The notes under the pieces: model-generated
Database searches by the model: none
What the model was told of the DNA's origin: nothing
The model's input: the letters and a program-made list of their open reading frames with translations, nothing else
Program-made: the position numbers and the translations under genes
Assembly (NCBI GenBank): GCA_947304695.1
Contig: CAMZBS010000010.1
Span: forward strand, 1-36,964
Direction: 5' to 3'
Origin: an uncultured Prevotella sp.
Lineage (GTDB): Bacteria > Bacteroidota > Bacteroidia > Bacteroidales > Bacteroidaceae
DNA length: 36,964 nucleotides
Shown here: positions 7,745 to 16,427 of the stretch, piece by piece
Position numbering within the stretch: position 1 is the first letter of the stretch
Layout: each line of letters begins with the position of its first letter

Positions 7745-9742
7745 ATGAAATCCGTTATTATGCGTTCGCCTGTGGTGGCTTTGCTGGGCAATCTGCTCGT
7801 GGTCTACGTGCTTTTCATGCTGTCGAGGCTGGTCTTCCTGCTGACCAACTGGGACTTGTATGCTGACACAATGACCCTTTCCCATGCGCTCAGCCTGTTC
7901 GGAGCAGGCATTATCTTCGACACGTCGGCTATTCTCTATACCAACGCCCTGGTCATCGTCATGATGCTGCTGCCCCTGCACTGGAAGGAGTGCAAAGGCT
8001 ATTACAGGGTGGTACGTTGGGTCTATGTGGTGTGCAACTCGGTTGCCCTGTGGGCAAACCTTGCCGACTGCGTCTATTTCCCCTACACGGGCAAGCGCAC
8101 CACCACGTCGGTGTTTCATGAGTTCAGCAACGAGGGAGCCGGAGGCATGACGAAGATCATGGGCGAACAGTTTCTGGCCAACTGGTATCTGGTGCTGTTG
8201 GGCCTGGGTCTCTGCTGGCTGCTGTGGAAGGTGTTCCGTCCCGGTTCACATGTCCCAGCACCCGGTGCGAAGCTGAAATACTATCTCTGCATGTCGGCAT
8301 CACTGCTGGCTGCCGTCCCGCTCTGCGTGGCAGGCATGCGCGGCGGCTTTGCCCACGCCGTACGCCCCATCACCATTTCGAACGCCAACCAGTACGTAGA
8401 CCGTCCGGCTGAGACGGGCATCGTGCTCAACACTCCTTTTTCTATCTATAGGACCCTGAGCAAGAAGCCTATGGTGGTGCCCCACTACCTCACGGAGGAA
8501 GAGGCCGCAGCACTCTATTCGCCCGTCCACGTGCCTGCCGATTCGCTGCCCTTCGTGCCCCGCAATGTGGTGGTGCTCATTCTGGAGAGCTTCGGCAAGC
8601 AGCACTTCGGTTTCTACAACCAGACACTGCGCGGTGGGACCTACAGGGGGTTCACACCGTTCCTCGATTCGCTCATCACCCACGGTGCCCTGACCTGGCA
8701 GTATTCCTACAGCAACGGGCGAAAGAGCATTGAGGGCATGCCCTCCACGCTGTCGTCGTTGCCCAACTATGTGGAGCCGCTGTTCCTTACCCCCGCCTCG
8801 CTGAACCACATGAGTGGACTGGCCCGCGAGCTGGGTGAGCAGAAAGGCTACGCGACAGGCTTCTTCCACGGGGCACAGAACAACTCGATGGGCTTCCAGG
8901 CGTTTGCGCGTGCCACCGGCTTCAAGCACTACTATGGCCGCACGGAGTACGACCAGGACAAGCGCTTCGGTGGCGAGAAAGACTACGACGGCACGTGGGC
9001 CATCTTCGACGAGGAGTTCCTGCAGTTCTTCGCCCTCACGATGAGCGGCATGCAGCAGCCGTTCATGACGGCAGTCTTCACGGCATCGTCGCACACGCCC
9101 TTCACGTTGCCCGAACGCTACAAGGACGTGTTCCCCAAGGGTGAGCGCCCGTTGCAGGAGTGCATAGGCTATACCGATCATGCTCTGCGCCACTTTTTCC
9201 AGACAGCCAGCAGGCAGCCGTGGTTCAACAACACGCTCTTTGTCATCACGGCCGACCATTCCAGCACCACCATCGACCCCTGCTACACCACCACGCTGGG
9301 CAACTGTACCGTGCCCATCATCTTCTATGCCCCAGGCGACAGCACGCTGCGGGGCTACGACCGTGAGCGTGTGGTGGAACAGGTCGACATCATGCCCACG
9401 GTGCTGTCCTACCTGCACTACGACCATCCCTACGTGGCCTTCGGAAAAGACATGATCGGCACGCCTGCCAACGAGTCGTTCGCCCTGCACTGGATGAGCG
9501 AGACAGGAGGCTATGAGTTTGTGAAAGGCCCCTACCTGCTGCATTTCGACGGCGAGGATGTCACGGCAGCCTACCGCTTCCGAACCGACTCACTGCTCAG
9601 CCGCAATGTGCTTTCTACGATGCCGAAGGACACGCTGCGGCAGATGACACGCCAGTTGCAGTCGGTCGTACAGCAGTACATGGAGCGCATGACGCAAGAC
9701 AGGCTTACGGTGCGTGAAAATCAAGAAACAAGAAAGAAATAG
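7745..9742 (+). CDS. LtaS/OpgB-like membrane phospho-headgroup transferase (alkaline phosphatase superfamily)
   Basis: 665 residues. About five N-terminal membrane helices (to ~200) precede a large periplasmic sulfatase-fold domain (~270-600). Visible metal/catalytic elements are LILESFGKQ with E281, the nucleophile region SNGRKSIEGMPSTLSS with S328, ASSHTPF with H450, and ITADHSS with D504 and H505. Family members (LtaS, OpgB, EptA) transfer phosphoglycerol or phosphoethanolamine from a phospholipid to a glycolipid or polymer via a Thr/Ser-linked intermediate. Here the nucleophile would be Ser where LtaS has Thr. It is the first gene of a three-gene operon, 2 bp ahead of an ABC exporter. The precise donor and acceptor cannot be told from sequence. 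Confidence 0.82.
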   Translation: MKSVIMRSPVVALLGNLLVVYVLFMLSRLVFLLTNWDLYADTMTLSHALSLFGAGIIFDTSAILYTNALVIVMMLLPLHWKECKGYYRVVRWVYVVCNSVALWANLADCVYFPYTGKRTTTSVFHEFSNEGAGGMTKIMGEQFLANWYLVLLGLGLCWLLWKVFRPGSHVPAPGAKLKYYLCMSASLLAAVPLCVAGMRGGFAHAVRPITISNANQYVDRPAETGIVLNTPFSIYRTLSKKPMVVPHYLTEEEAAALYSPVHVPADSLPFVPRNVVVLILESFGKQHFGFYNQTLRGGTYRGFTPFLDSLITHGALTWQYSYSNGRKSIEGMPSTLSSLPNYVEPLFLTPASLNHMSGLARELGEQKGYATGFFHGAQNNSMGFQAFARATGFKHYYGRTEYDQDKRFGGEKDYDGTWAIFDEEFLQFFALTMSGMQQPFMTAVFTASSHTPFTLPERYKDVFPKGERPLQECIGYTDHALRHFFQTASRQPWFNNTLFVITADHSSTTIDPCYTTTLGNCTVPIIFYAPGDSTLRGYDRERVVEQVDIMPTVLSYLHYDHPYVAFGKDMIGTPANESFALHWMSETGGYEFVKGPYLLHFDGEDVTAAYRFRTDSLLSRNVLSTMPKDTLRQMTRQLQSVVQQYMERMTQDRLTVRENQETRKK

Positions 9743-9744
9743 AT

Positions 9745-11574
9745 ATGAGAGAATTCCTGCAAGTGCTCAGGCGGTTCGTACCGCCCTACAAGCAATACCT
9801 CATTGCATCGGTGGTGTTCAACATCCTCTCGGCGGTGCTTAACATCTTCTCGTTTGCCGCCCTGATACCCATTCTGCAAATCCTGTTCCAGACAGGCGAT
9901 GCCCAGGCAGCCACAGCCTATATGGCCTGGGACTGGAGCAATGTACAGGATGTGCTGATGAACAACCTGAACTTCTATGTCAACGGGCTTATTGCCAGCT
10001 ATGGTGCCACCACCACGCTGCTCTTCATAGGTCTGTTTCTGGCCGCCACCACCATGCTGAAGACGGGGGCTTACTTCCTCACTTCGGCCTGCATAGTGCC
10101 TATCCGCACGGGTGTGGTGCGCGACATACGCAACCAGCTCTATCGCAAGATCACCTCGCTGCCCCTGGGCTTCTTCTCAGAGGAGCGCAAGGGTGATATT
10201 ATCGCCCGCATGAGCGGTGACGTGCAGGAGGTGGAAAGCTCCATCATGTCGTCGCTCGACATGCTTTTCAAGAACCCTGTACTCATCGTTGCCTACTTCG
10301 CCACGCTCCTTTTCATCTCATGGCAGCTCACGCTCTTCACCCTCTTCATTGTGCCCATCATGGGTTGGTTCATGGGCATCGTGGGCCGTAAGCTGAAGCA
10401 GAAGAGCATCAAGGCTCAGGCCCTGTGGAGCGACACCATGAGCCAGGTGGAAGAGACGCTGGGCGGTCTGCGCATCATCAAGGCTTTCTGTGCCGAAGAG
10501 AAGATGAACCGCCGCTTTGACCAGGTGAACAGCAGCTACCGCAACGACCTGATGAGGGTGAACATACGCCAGTCGTCGGCTCACCCCATGAGTGAGTTCC
10601 TGGGCACGGTGATGATTGTCATCGTGTTGTGGTTCGGTGGCGTGCTGGTGCTCAACAACCAGACCATCACCGGCCCCTCCTTCATTTATTACATGGTGAT
10701 TCTCTACTCCATCATCAACCCGCTGAAGGAGTTCTCGAAGGCAGGCTACAACATTCCGAAGGGACTGGCCTCGATGGAGCGCATCGACAAGATCCTGCTG
10801 GCCGAGAACACCATTACCGAAAGCCAACACCCGACACCCATCAGCTCGTTTGAGCATCAGATAGAGTTCCGCCACGTATCGTTCCGTTACGGGGAGCAGT
10901 GGGTGCTGAGAGACATTAACCTGATCATTCCCAAGGGCAAGACCATTGCCATCGTGGGACAGAGCGGTGGCGGCAAGTCAACGCTCGTAGACCTGATTCC
11001 GCGTTACTACGACGTGCAGGAAGGCGAAGTGCTCATCGACGGCATCAACGTGAAGGACTTGGGCATCCACGACCTGCGCCAGCTCATCGGCAACGTCAAT
11101 CAGGAGGCCATCCTGTTTAATGACTCGTTCCGCAACAACATTTCCTTCGGTGTTGACACTGCCACCGACGAGCAGATTGCAGAGGCGGCCAAGATAGCAA
11201 ATGCCTACGATTTCATCACGCAGTCGGAACATGGATTCGACACCAACATTGGCGATCGCGGCAGCCGTCTCAGTGGCGGTCAGCGACAGCGCGTCAGCAT
11301 TGCCCGTGCCATATTGAAGAACCCGCCCATCCTCATTCTTGACGAGGCCACCTCGGCACTCGACACAGAGAGCGAGCGACTGGTGCAGGACGCCCTGGAG
11401 CGGCTGATGAAGACGCGCACCACCGTAGCCATTGCCCACCGCCTGTCGACCATCAAGAATGCCGACGAGATCTGTGTGCTCCATGAGGGACAGATTGTGG
11501 AGCGCGGCACCCACGAGGAACTGCTGGCCATTGACGGCTATTACAACAAGCTTCACGCAATGCAGCAGGTATGA
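9745..11574 (+). CDS. MsbA-like ABC exporter (fused membrane and ATPase domains)
   Basis: 609 residues. The type I exporter membrane domain (~15-330, six helices; the EERKGDIIARMSGDVQEVE segment is the conserved region following helix 2) is followed by the nucleotide-binding domain. Walker A is GQSGGGKST with K411, the ABC signature is LSGGQRQR with S510, Walker B is LILDEATSALD with D533 and E534, and the H-loop histidine is H565. Homodimeric members flip lipid A-core or other glycolipids across the inner membrane. It lies between two LtaS-like transferases and overlaps the second by 4 bp (ATGA), suggesting that it supplies the lipid these enzymes modify. Whether this is the housekeeping MsbA or a dedicated exporter cannot be decided from the window. 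Confidence 0.9.
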   Translation: MREFLQVLRRFVPPYKQYLIASVVFNILSAVLNIFSFAALIPILQILFQTGDAQAATAYMAWDWSNVQDVLMNNLNFYVNGLIASYGATTTLLFIGLFLAATTMLKTGAYFLTSACIVPIRTGVVRDIRNQLYRKITSLPLGFFSEERKGDIIARMSGDVQEVESSIMSSLDMLFKNPVLIVAYFATLLFISWQLTLFTLFIVPIMGWFMGIVGRKLKQKSIKAQALWSDTMSQVEETLGGLRIIKAFCAEEKMNRRFDQVNSSYRNDLMRVNIRQSSAHPMSEFLGTVMIVIVLWFGGVLVLNNQTITGPSFIYYMVILYSIINPLKEFSKAGYNIPKGLASMERIDKILLAENTITESQHPTPISSFEHQIEFRHVSFRYGEQWVLRDINLIIPKGKTIAIVGQSGGGKSTLVDLIPRYYDVQEGEVLIDGINVKDLGIHDLRQLIGNVNQEAILFNDSFRNNISFGVDTATDEQIAEAAKIANAYDFITQSEHGFDTNIGDRGSRLSGGQRQRVSIARAILKNPPILILDEATSALDTESERLVQDALERLMKTRTTVAIAHRLSTIKNADEICVLHEGQIVERGTHEELLAIDGYYNKLHAMQQV

Positions 11575-13370
11575 AGCAGCGGCTGATTTTTCTCTTGCGG
11601 TTCTATCTGACCACCGTCCTCATCTTTGTGATGGCAAAGGTGGTGTTCATGCTTTGCTATGCAGGTCAGGAGGCGTTCACCGCAGGCGATGTGCTCAGCG
11701 TTGTTTGGCACGGACTGAGTCTTGACCTCAGCACAGCACTCTATTTCCTCATCATTCCCTTACTGCTGTCGGCCTTTTCCGTTTGGTTGCCAGTACCTCG
11801 CTGGCTCTTTCGCGGCTATGCCCTTTTGGTGGCGGTGGCCTTCAGCCTGGCCTTTGTGGCCGACACCAGCCTCTATGCTTTCTGGCAGTTCAAGCTCGAC
11901 GCATCCTGTCTTTCCTATCTTGAGACGCCCACTGAGGCCACAGCCAGCGTCAGCACCGCCTATCTGCTGGTTCGCTTCATCATCTTTGCGGTAGTGGCAG
12001 CAGTCATCTTCTTCAGTTTAGCGTTCAGCGTGGAGCGTTCAGCGTCGGCTAAACTCAAAGCCACCGCCCTCCACCTTCTTGTCATTCCCCTCATGGTCAT
12101 TGGCATACGTGGTGGACTGAGCGAGTCGACCACCAACATCGGGCAGGTGTACTTCTCCTCGCGCCAGTTTCTGAACCACTCGGCCGTCAACCCCGTGTTC
12201 AGCTTCCTTTATTCGCTGGGCAAATCGGGCGACTACATCGTGGAATACCGCTTCTTCAGCGATGACGAATGTGAACAGCTGACCGAAGGACTCTTCGACA
12301 GCGAGACCCTGCCTGCCGACACCCTGCTCACCACCACACGTCCCAACATTGTGCTGATTATCATGGAGAGCTGTGGCGGACAGTTTACAGAACTGGGTGG
12401 ACACACCGACATCACCCCCCGACTGAACCAGCTGGCCCATGAAGGCATCTATTTCACCCAGTGCTACGCCAACTCCTGGCGTACCGACAGGGGTGTCGTG
12501 AGCATTCTCAGTGGCTATCCCGCCTTTCCCATTACCTCTGTCATGAAGGTTCCCGAGAAGAGCCGCAAGCTGCCCTCCATTGCCGGTACGCTCAAGGCTG
12601 AGGGCTACGACAACAGCTTTCTCTACGGTGGTGACATCAACTTCACCAACATGCGCAGCTACGTTATGTCGTCGGGCTACGACCACCTGACGTGGAAGGC
12701 CGACTACAGCAGCGACGAGCAGGCTACGGCCAAGTGGGGCGTATGCGACGGCATCACCGCCCGCACCCTTTTTCGCGACATTGCCGCCCAGCCAGCCGAC
12801 AGCCGCTGGATGAAGACCTGGCTCACGTTGAGCAGCCACGAACCGTGGGACGTGCCTGAGCGCGTGCTTGACGATGAGGTGTACAATGCCTTCCACTACC
12901 TCGACCGCTGTGTGGGTGAGCTGGTCGATAGCCTGCGGAGCCTGCCCTCGTGGTCGCAGACGCTGGTTGTCATCCTGCCTGATCATGGCTACCGCTATCA
13001 GGGCATCAACGAGACCACCCGTCTCTTCAACCACATTCCCATGATCTGGGTGGGTGGTGCCGTGCGCCAGCCCCGCACAGTCAGTGCCATCTGCAACCAG
13101 AGCGACCTTGCTGCCACGCTCTTGGGACAGTTGCAGCTGAGTCACAGCGACTTCCGTTTCAGCCGTGACGTGCTCAGTCCTGCCTACCGCCGTCAGCTGG
13201 CTTTCCACACCTACGTGGAGGGCATGACCGTTATCGACAGCACCGGCTTCATGTCCTACGACCTTGCAGCCCAGCACCTCATTGCAGCCCAGGGTTCCGA
13301 TTCCCTGCGCCTGTTGCAGTTGGGCCGTGCCCTGCTGCAGCTCACCTCGCGTGATCTCAAGGAGAAGTAA
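11571..13370 (+). CDS. Second LtaS-like membrane phospho-headgroup transferase
   Basis: 599 residues. About five N-terminal membrane helices (to ~180) and a periplasmic sulfatase-fold domain (~250-540). Key elements are IIMESCGG with E266, NSWRTDRGVVSILSG with T305 as the likely nucleophile, SSHEPW with H423, and ILPDHGYRY with D471 and H472. Unlike the first gene of the operon it keeps the canonical Thr nucleophile. The two paralogues are quite diverged in the membrane part, so they probably use different acceptors. The start overlaps the ABC exporter stop, indicating translational coupling. It is the last gene of the operon and is followed by a double-hairpin repeat. Confidence 0.84.
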   Translation: MKQRLIFLLRFYLTTVLIFVMAKVVFMLCYAGQEAFTAGDVLSVVWHGLSLDLSTALYFLIIPLLLSAFSVWLPVPRWLFRGYALLVAVAFSLAFVADTSLYAFWQFKLDASCLSYLETPTEATASVSTAYLLVRFIIFAVVAAVIFFSLAFSVERSASAKLKATALHLLVIPLMVIGIRGGLSESTTNIGQVYFSSRQFLNHSAVNPVFSFLYSLGKSGDYIVEYRFFSDDECEQLTEGLFDSETLPADTLLTTTRPNIVLIIMESCGGQFTELGGHTDITPRLNQLAHEGIYFTQCYANSWRTDRGVVSILSGYPAFPITSVMKVPEKSRKLPSIAGTLKAEGYDNSFLYGGDINFTNMRSYVMSSGYDHLTWKADYSSDEQATAKWGVCDGITARTLFRDIAAQPADSRWMKTWLTLSSHEPWDVPERVLDDEVYNAFHYLDRCVGELVDSLRSLPSWSQTLVVILPDHGYRYQGINETTRLFNHIPMIWVGGAVRQPRTVSAICNQSDLAATLLGQLQLSHSDFRFSRDVLSPAYRRQLAFHTYVEGMTVIDSTGFMSYDLAAQHLIAAQGSDSLRLLQLGRALLQLTSRDLKEK

Positions 13371-13396
13371 CAAACAACCCCAGAAATAGTTTGATA

Positions 13397-13478
13397 CAAC
13401 TGAGGCTCAGTCGTCCTTCAACTGAGCCTCAATTGCGTTGTAACTAAGGCTCAGTTAGGAGATAGCTGAGCCTTAGTT
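13397..13478. repeat. Four-arm double-hairpin intergenic repeat, copy B
   Basis: It lies between the convergent second LtaS-like gene and the PbgA-like gene. Hairpin 1 pairs 13397-13411 with 13421-13435 (core TGAGGCTCAG/CTGAGCCTCA, one mismatch). Hairpin 2 pairs AACTAAGGCTCAG (13442-13454) with its perfect complement at 13465-13477. It shares arm sequence and arrangement with the copies at 6179 and 29085. Confidence 0.8.
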
Positions 13479-13512
13479 GTAAGATGATTATAAGTAGTTG
13501 ATTGTGAACAGT

Positions 13513-15342
13513 TTACTTGAAGAACCGGTTCAGTTCTTTGACGGCTTGTTCGAACTGCTGTGGGTGAATGTGGTAGTTGCTCACGGGGTTCATGCGCGCA
13601 TCGGTCACATCAATCCATCCGGCTCCCTCTTTGGTCAGAATGGTGTCCTTCTCCAAGAGGAAGGCATAGCGCAGCTCGTTGCCCACAAACTGCCAGCGTC
13701 GCGGTGTAGAGTCGTTGAGCAGGCGGCCTGCCGAATAGTCAGACGGCGGGTTCAGCACACCCAGGTAGTCGTGCATCAGTGTGGGCACTATGTCGTAGTG
13801 TGTGGTGCGGTAGCGGTGGCGTGCAGCAGGTTTCCCAGGCTGGTGCATGATGAGCGGCACACCCACCTGATGGACGCTGAAGTTGCTGCTGTGGCCCCAG
13901 TAGTTGTTGTGGTTCTCGTTGAACTCCTGCCCGTGGTCGCCGGTGACAACGAGCAGTGTGCGGTCGTAGAGCCTGTACCGTTTCAGCGCGTCGACCACCT
14001 GTCCCACGAGCGAGTCGGTGGCATGACACAGGTTGCGGTAGAGGTTCCAGAATGGTTCCACAGGCGTGTTAACGTTCAGTGCAGCATAGTCGGCATAGTC
14101 CCAGGCAGGAGTGAAGTGCTTGGGCTGGTCTTCAGGCCAGATGAGCGAGTGGGGCATGTCGTAGAACAGGAAGGCGAAGAACGGCTCACCCGTAGCTGCC
14201 ATACTGGACAGGTCGGCAATGAAGTGGGAGGTCAGACGGTGGTCACGCTCATAAGGAGTGAGGCCGGGCGTCTTCGTGCGCAGGTCGGGCACATGCTGGA
14301 AGAGCACCCGCGAGAAAGGCGGTGACTGGAGCGTGGCACTGGGATAGGCCCGGAACTGGTAGCCCTGGGACAGCAGCTGGTCGACGAGCAGCGGACTCTG
14401 GTGGCTGCCCTGAAAGACAGGCCAGTAGTAAGGCTGCAGGCCCGTGAACAGTCCGAAGACGGAGTAGCGGGTGCCGTTGCTGCAGCTCATGTGGTTCATG
14501 TAGTACTGTTCGTTGGCAGCTATCTCTGCCAGTCGGGGCATGCATTCCTCGGTCAGGGCGCGGCGGTTCCAGGAGTCGATAAGGATAAAGACCACGCTGG
14601 TCTTCTGCGAAGGCGGCTCCACCCGCAGTTCATGGAGCGGGTATTGCAGTTCGCCGTCACCGCTCATGCCGTCGCTGGTGTCGTCGGTGTGGCGTTCAAA
14701 GCCCATATCCTCCAGCAGCGAGCTCATGGAGAGCGGGAAATAGTAGGGCACGAGCCGCGAGGGAAGCAGGATGGAGGGCTTCACCACGAAGGATCCGTAG
14801 ACGTGCAGGCCGTTGGCCACCAGCAGCGAACCCACCAGCAAGGCCACTGAGCAGTAGCCGTAGCGGTGCTGCCACCGTTTGCTAATCCAGCAGGCAGCCC
14901 ACCACAAGGCTGCGGACACGGCTGCCACCAGCAACAGCAGCAGGCTCTCGGTGAGCACAAGTGTGCCGTCGAACTGGAAGATGTCGCCAGCACTGGGGCC
15001 GGTGAGCATGTTGAGAATGAAGCCGTTGATGTGGAAACGGTAGATGTGATAGACCTGCATGTTGAGAAACACGACCATTGCCAGCAGGACGACCGACGTC
15101 ACAAATAGTCCCGTTGCCACGCGACGGAGGCGCAGCAGTGCCCACGGCAGGTAAAAGACCAGGAAGAGTGCCAGTACCAGCAGGGCAGCATGGGAAAGAC
15201 ACGAAGTGACGAAAAACAGCCAGCCCCACAGGTCGATGCGTTCCATAATGGTGTCGCCCTTCATGTAGCACAGGAAAAGAACGCCTATGAACAGCGACGA
15301 AAGCAAATAGTAGATGAATCCTTTTCTAAGTATCTCCTTCAT
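13513..15342 (-). CDS. PbgA/YejM-like inner-membrane protein (DUF3413-type membrane domain plus sulfatase-like domain)
   Basis: 609 residues. Five predicted membrane helices (to ~185) include VYHIYRFHINGFILNML at 98-113, resembling the VY-x-YRFH-x-N segment of the DUF3413 region of PbgA/YejM. The periplasmic domain (~245-540) shows LIDSWN with D256, NGTRYSVFGLFTG with T291 aligned to the usual TR-x-G-x-FGLFYG motif, FYDMPHS, and TGDHGQEF with D469 and H470. In enterobacteria PbgA/YejM controls LpxC proteolysis and so lipopolysaccharide level; whether that role extends here is unknown. Metal-site residues look intact, so enzymatic activity is possible. It is a single gene, starting 4 nt after its promoter box and divergent from the acyltransferase operon. 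Confidence 0.83.
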   Translation of the reverse strand: MKEILRKGFIYYLLSSLFIGVLFLCYMKGDTIMERIDLWGWLFFVTSCLSHAALLVLALFLVFYLPWALLRLRRVATGLFVTSVVLLAMVVFLNMQVYHIYRFHINGFILNMLTGPSAGDIFQFDGTLVLTESLLLLLVAAVSAALWWAACWISKRWQHRYGYCSVALLVGSLLVANGLHVYGSFVVKPSILLPSRLVPYYFPLSMSSLLEDMGFERHTDDTSDGMSGDGELQYPLHELRVEPPSQKTSVVFILIDSWNRRALTEECMPRLAEIAANEQYYMNHMSCSNGTRYSVFGLFTGLQPYYWPVFQGSHQSPLLVDQLLSQGYQFRAYPSATLQSPPFSRVLFQHVPDLRTKTPGLTPYERDHRLTSHFIADLSSMAATGEPFFAFLFYDMPHSLIWPEDQPKHFTPAWDYADYAALNVNTPVEPFWNLYRNLCHATDSLVGQVVDALKRYRLYDRTLLVVTGDHGQEFNENHNNYWGHSSNFSVHQVGVPLIMHQPGKPAARHRYRTTHYDIVPTLMHDYLGVLNPPSDYSAGRLLNDSTPRRWQFVGNELRYAFLLEKDTILTKEGAGWIDVTDARMNPVSNYHIHPQQFEQAVKELNRFFK

Positions 15343-15346
15343 GGCC

Positions 15347-15355
15347 GCAAAGGTA
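15347..15355 (-). promoter_or_regulatory. -7 box of the PbgA-like gene, nearly abutting the start codon
   Basis: Minus-strand TACCTTTGC then GGCC then the ATG at 15342. The spacing of 4 nt predicts a leaderless transcript. Confidence 0.65.
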
Positions 15356-15407
15356 CTATATTTTGATGAGAATTGAGAAATGAAATGTGAATTTTCTCAC
15401 TTCGTTC

Positions 15408-15438
15408 CTCATTTCTCGTTTAAAAGTATTACCTTTGC
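15408..15438 (+). promoter_or_regulatory. Promoter module of the acyltransferase/glycan operon
   Basis: TACCTTTGC at 15430-15438, 23 nt before the ATG at 15462. The 31-base module matches 7711-7741 with two differences. A perfect 9-bp inverted repeat (GAGAAATGA at 15375-15383 and TCATTTCTC at 15409-15417) overlaps its upstream end and is a possible operator. Confidence 0.65.
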
Positions 15439-15461
15439 ACCAAATATATTAAGAGCGCCGA

Positions 15462-16418
15462 ATGAATGTGATGAGTGAGAAAATAAAATACCGGCTCCTG
15501 TATGGCGCAGCCTACACGCTGTCGCTGCTGCCCTGGCGGGTGCTCTATCTCCTGTCCGACGTGTTCTTCGTGCTGGTGTTCTATGTGGTGAAATATCGCA
15601 GGAAGCTGGTACGGAAGAACCTGACTGACTCGTTTCCCGAGAAGGACGGAGCCGAGATTGCAGCCATCGAGCGGCAGTTCTACCACTGGCTGTGTGACTA
15701 TATGGTGGAATCCATCAAACTGCTCAGCATCAGCAACGAGGAAATGCTGCAGCACATAGAGTTCAGGGGCAGCGAGAAGATGGAGGAAGTGTTCGACGAA
15801 GGGCGCAACTGCGCCGCCATCCTGGGCCACTACTGCAACTGGGAGTGGCTCACGTCGACAAGACTGGCGTTCCACCGTTGGCCCGAAGCCAAGGTGGGAC
15901 TGATCTATCATCCGCTTAACAGCGCTGCCTTCGACCGTCTGTTTATCGACATCCGTTCCTCTCATGGCGGCATGTGTGTGCCCAAGCAGGACATTCTGCG
16001 CCATTTGGTGGCCCTGAAGCGTGAGAACAGCCGTTCGCTCTTCGGCTACATCAGCGACCAGAGTCCGAAGTGGGAGAACATGCATCTGTGGCTCGACTTC
16101 CTGAACCACGACACCCCGGTGTTCACCGGCGGTGAGCGCATCATGCAGAAAATGAACGATGCCGTGTTCTATGTCGATATGGAGCGACCCTGTCGCGGCA
16201 AGTATATCTGCACCTACCGGCTGGTGTCGTATGAGGCGGCCAAGGAGGAGGAGTTTGCCATCACGCGCCGTTTCTTCCAGTTGCTGGAGGAAAGCATTCG
16301 CCGACAGCCAGCCTACTATCTCTGGACCCACAATCGGTGGAAGCGTGGGCGTGAGGAGTTCAATCGCAAATACGACGTCATCGACGGCAAGATCATCCGA
16401 AAGGAAGAGTACAAATAA
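15462..16418 (+). CDS. LpxL/HtrB-like lipid A (lysophospholipid) acyltransferase
   Basis: 318 residues, the normal length for the lipid A late-acyltransferase family. An N-terminal hydrophobic segment (~12-45, with LPWRVLYLLSD) is followed by the catalytic HX4(D/E) motif GHYCNWEW, with H123 and E128. A further conserved region is FGYISDQSP (~191-199), and WTHNRWKR near the C-terminus is typical of the family. It would transfer a fatty acyl chain to a lipid A precursor at the cytoplasmic face of the inner membrane. A second ATG at 15471 is possible. It heads a six-gene co-directional run with gaps of 9, 9 and 1 bp followed by overlaps, tying lipid acylation to glycan assembly. Confidence 0.88.
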   Translation: MNVMSEKIKYRLLYGAAYTLSLLPWRVLYLLSDVFFVLVFYVVKYRRKLVRKNLTDSFPEKDGAEIAAIERQFYHWLCDYMVESIKLLSISNEEMLQHIEFRGSEKMEEVFDEGRNCAAILGHYCNWEWLTSTRLAFHRWPEAKVGLIYHPLNSAAFDRLFIDIRSSHGGMCVPKQDILRHLVALKRENSRSLFGYISDQSPKWENMHLWLDFLNHDTPVFTGGERIMQKMNDAVFYVDMERPCRGKYICTYRLVSYEAAKEEEFAITRRFFQLLEESIRRQPAYYLWTHNRWKRGREEFNRKYDVIDGKIIRKEEYK

Positions 16419-16427
16419 CTGGCGGTA

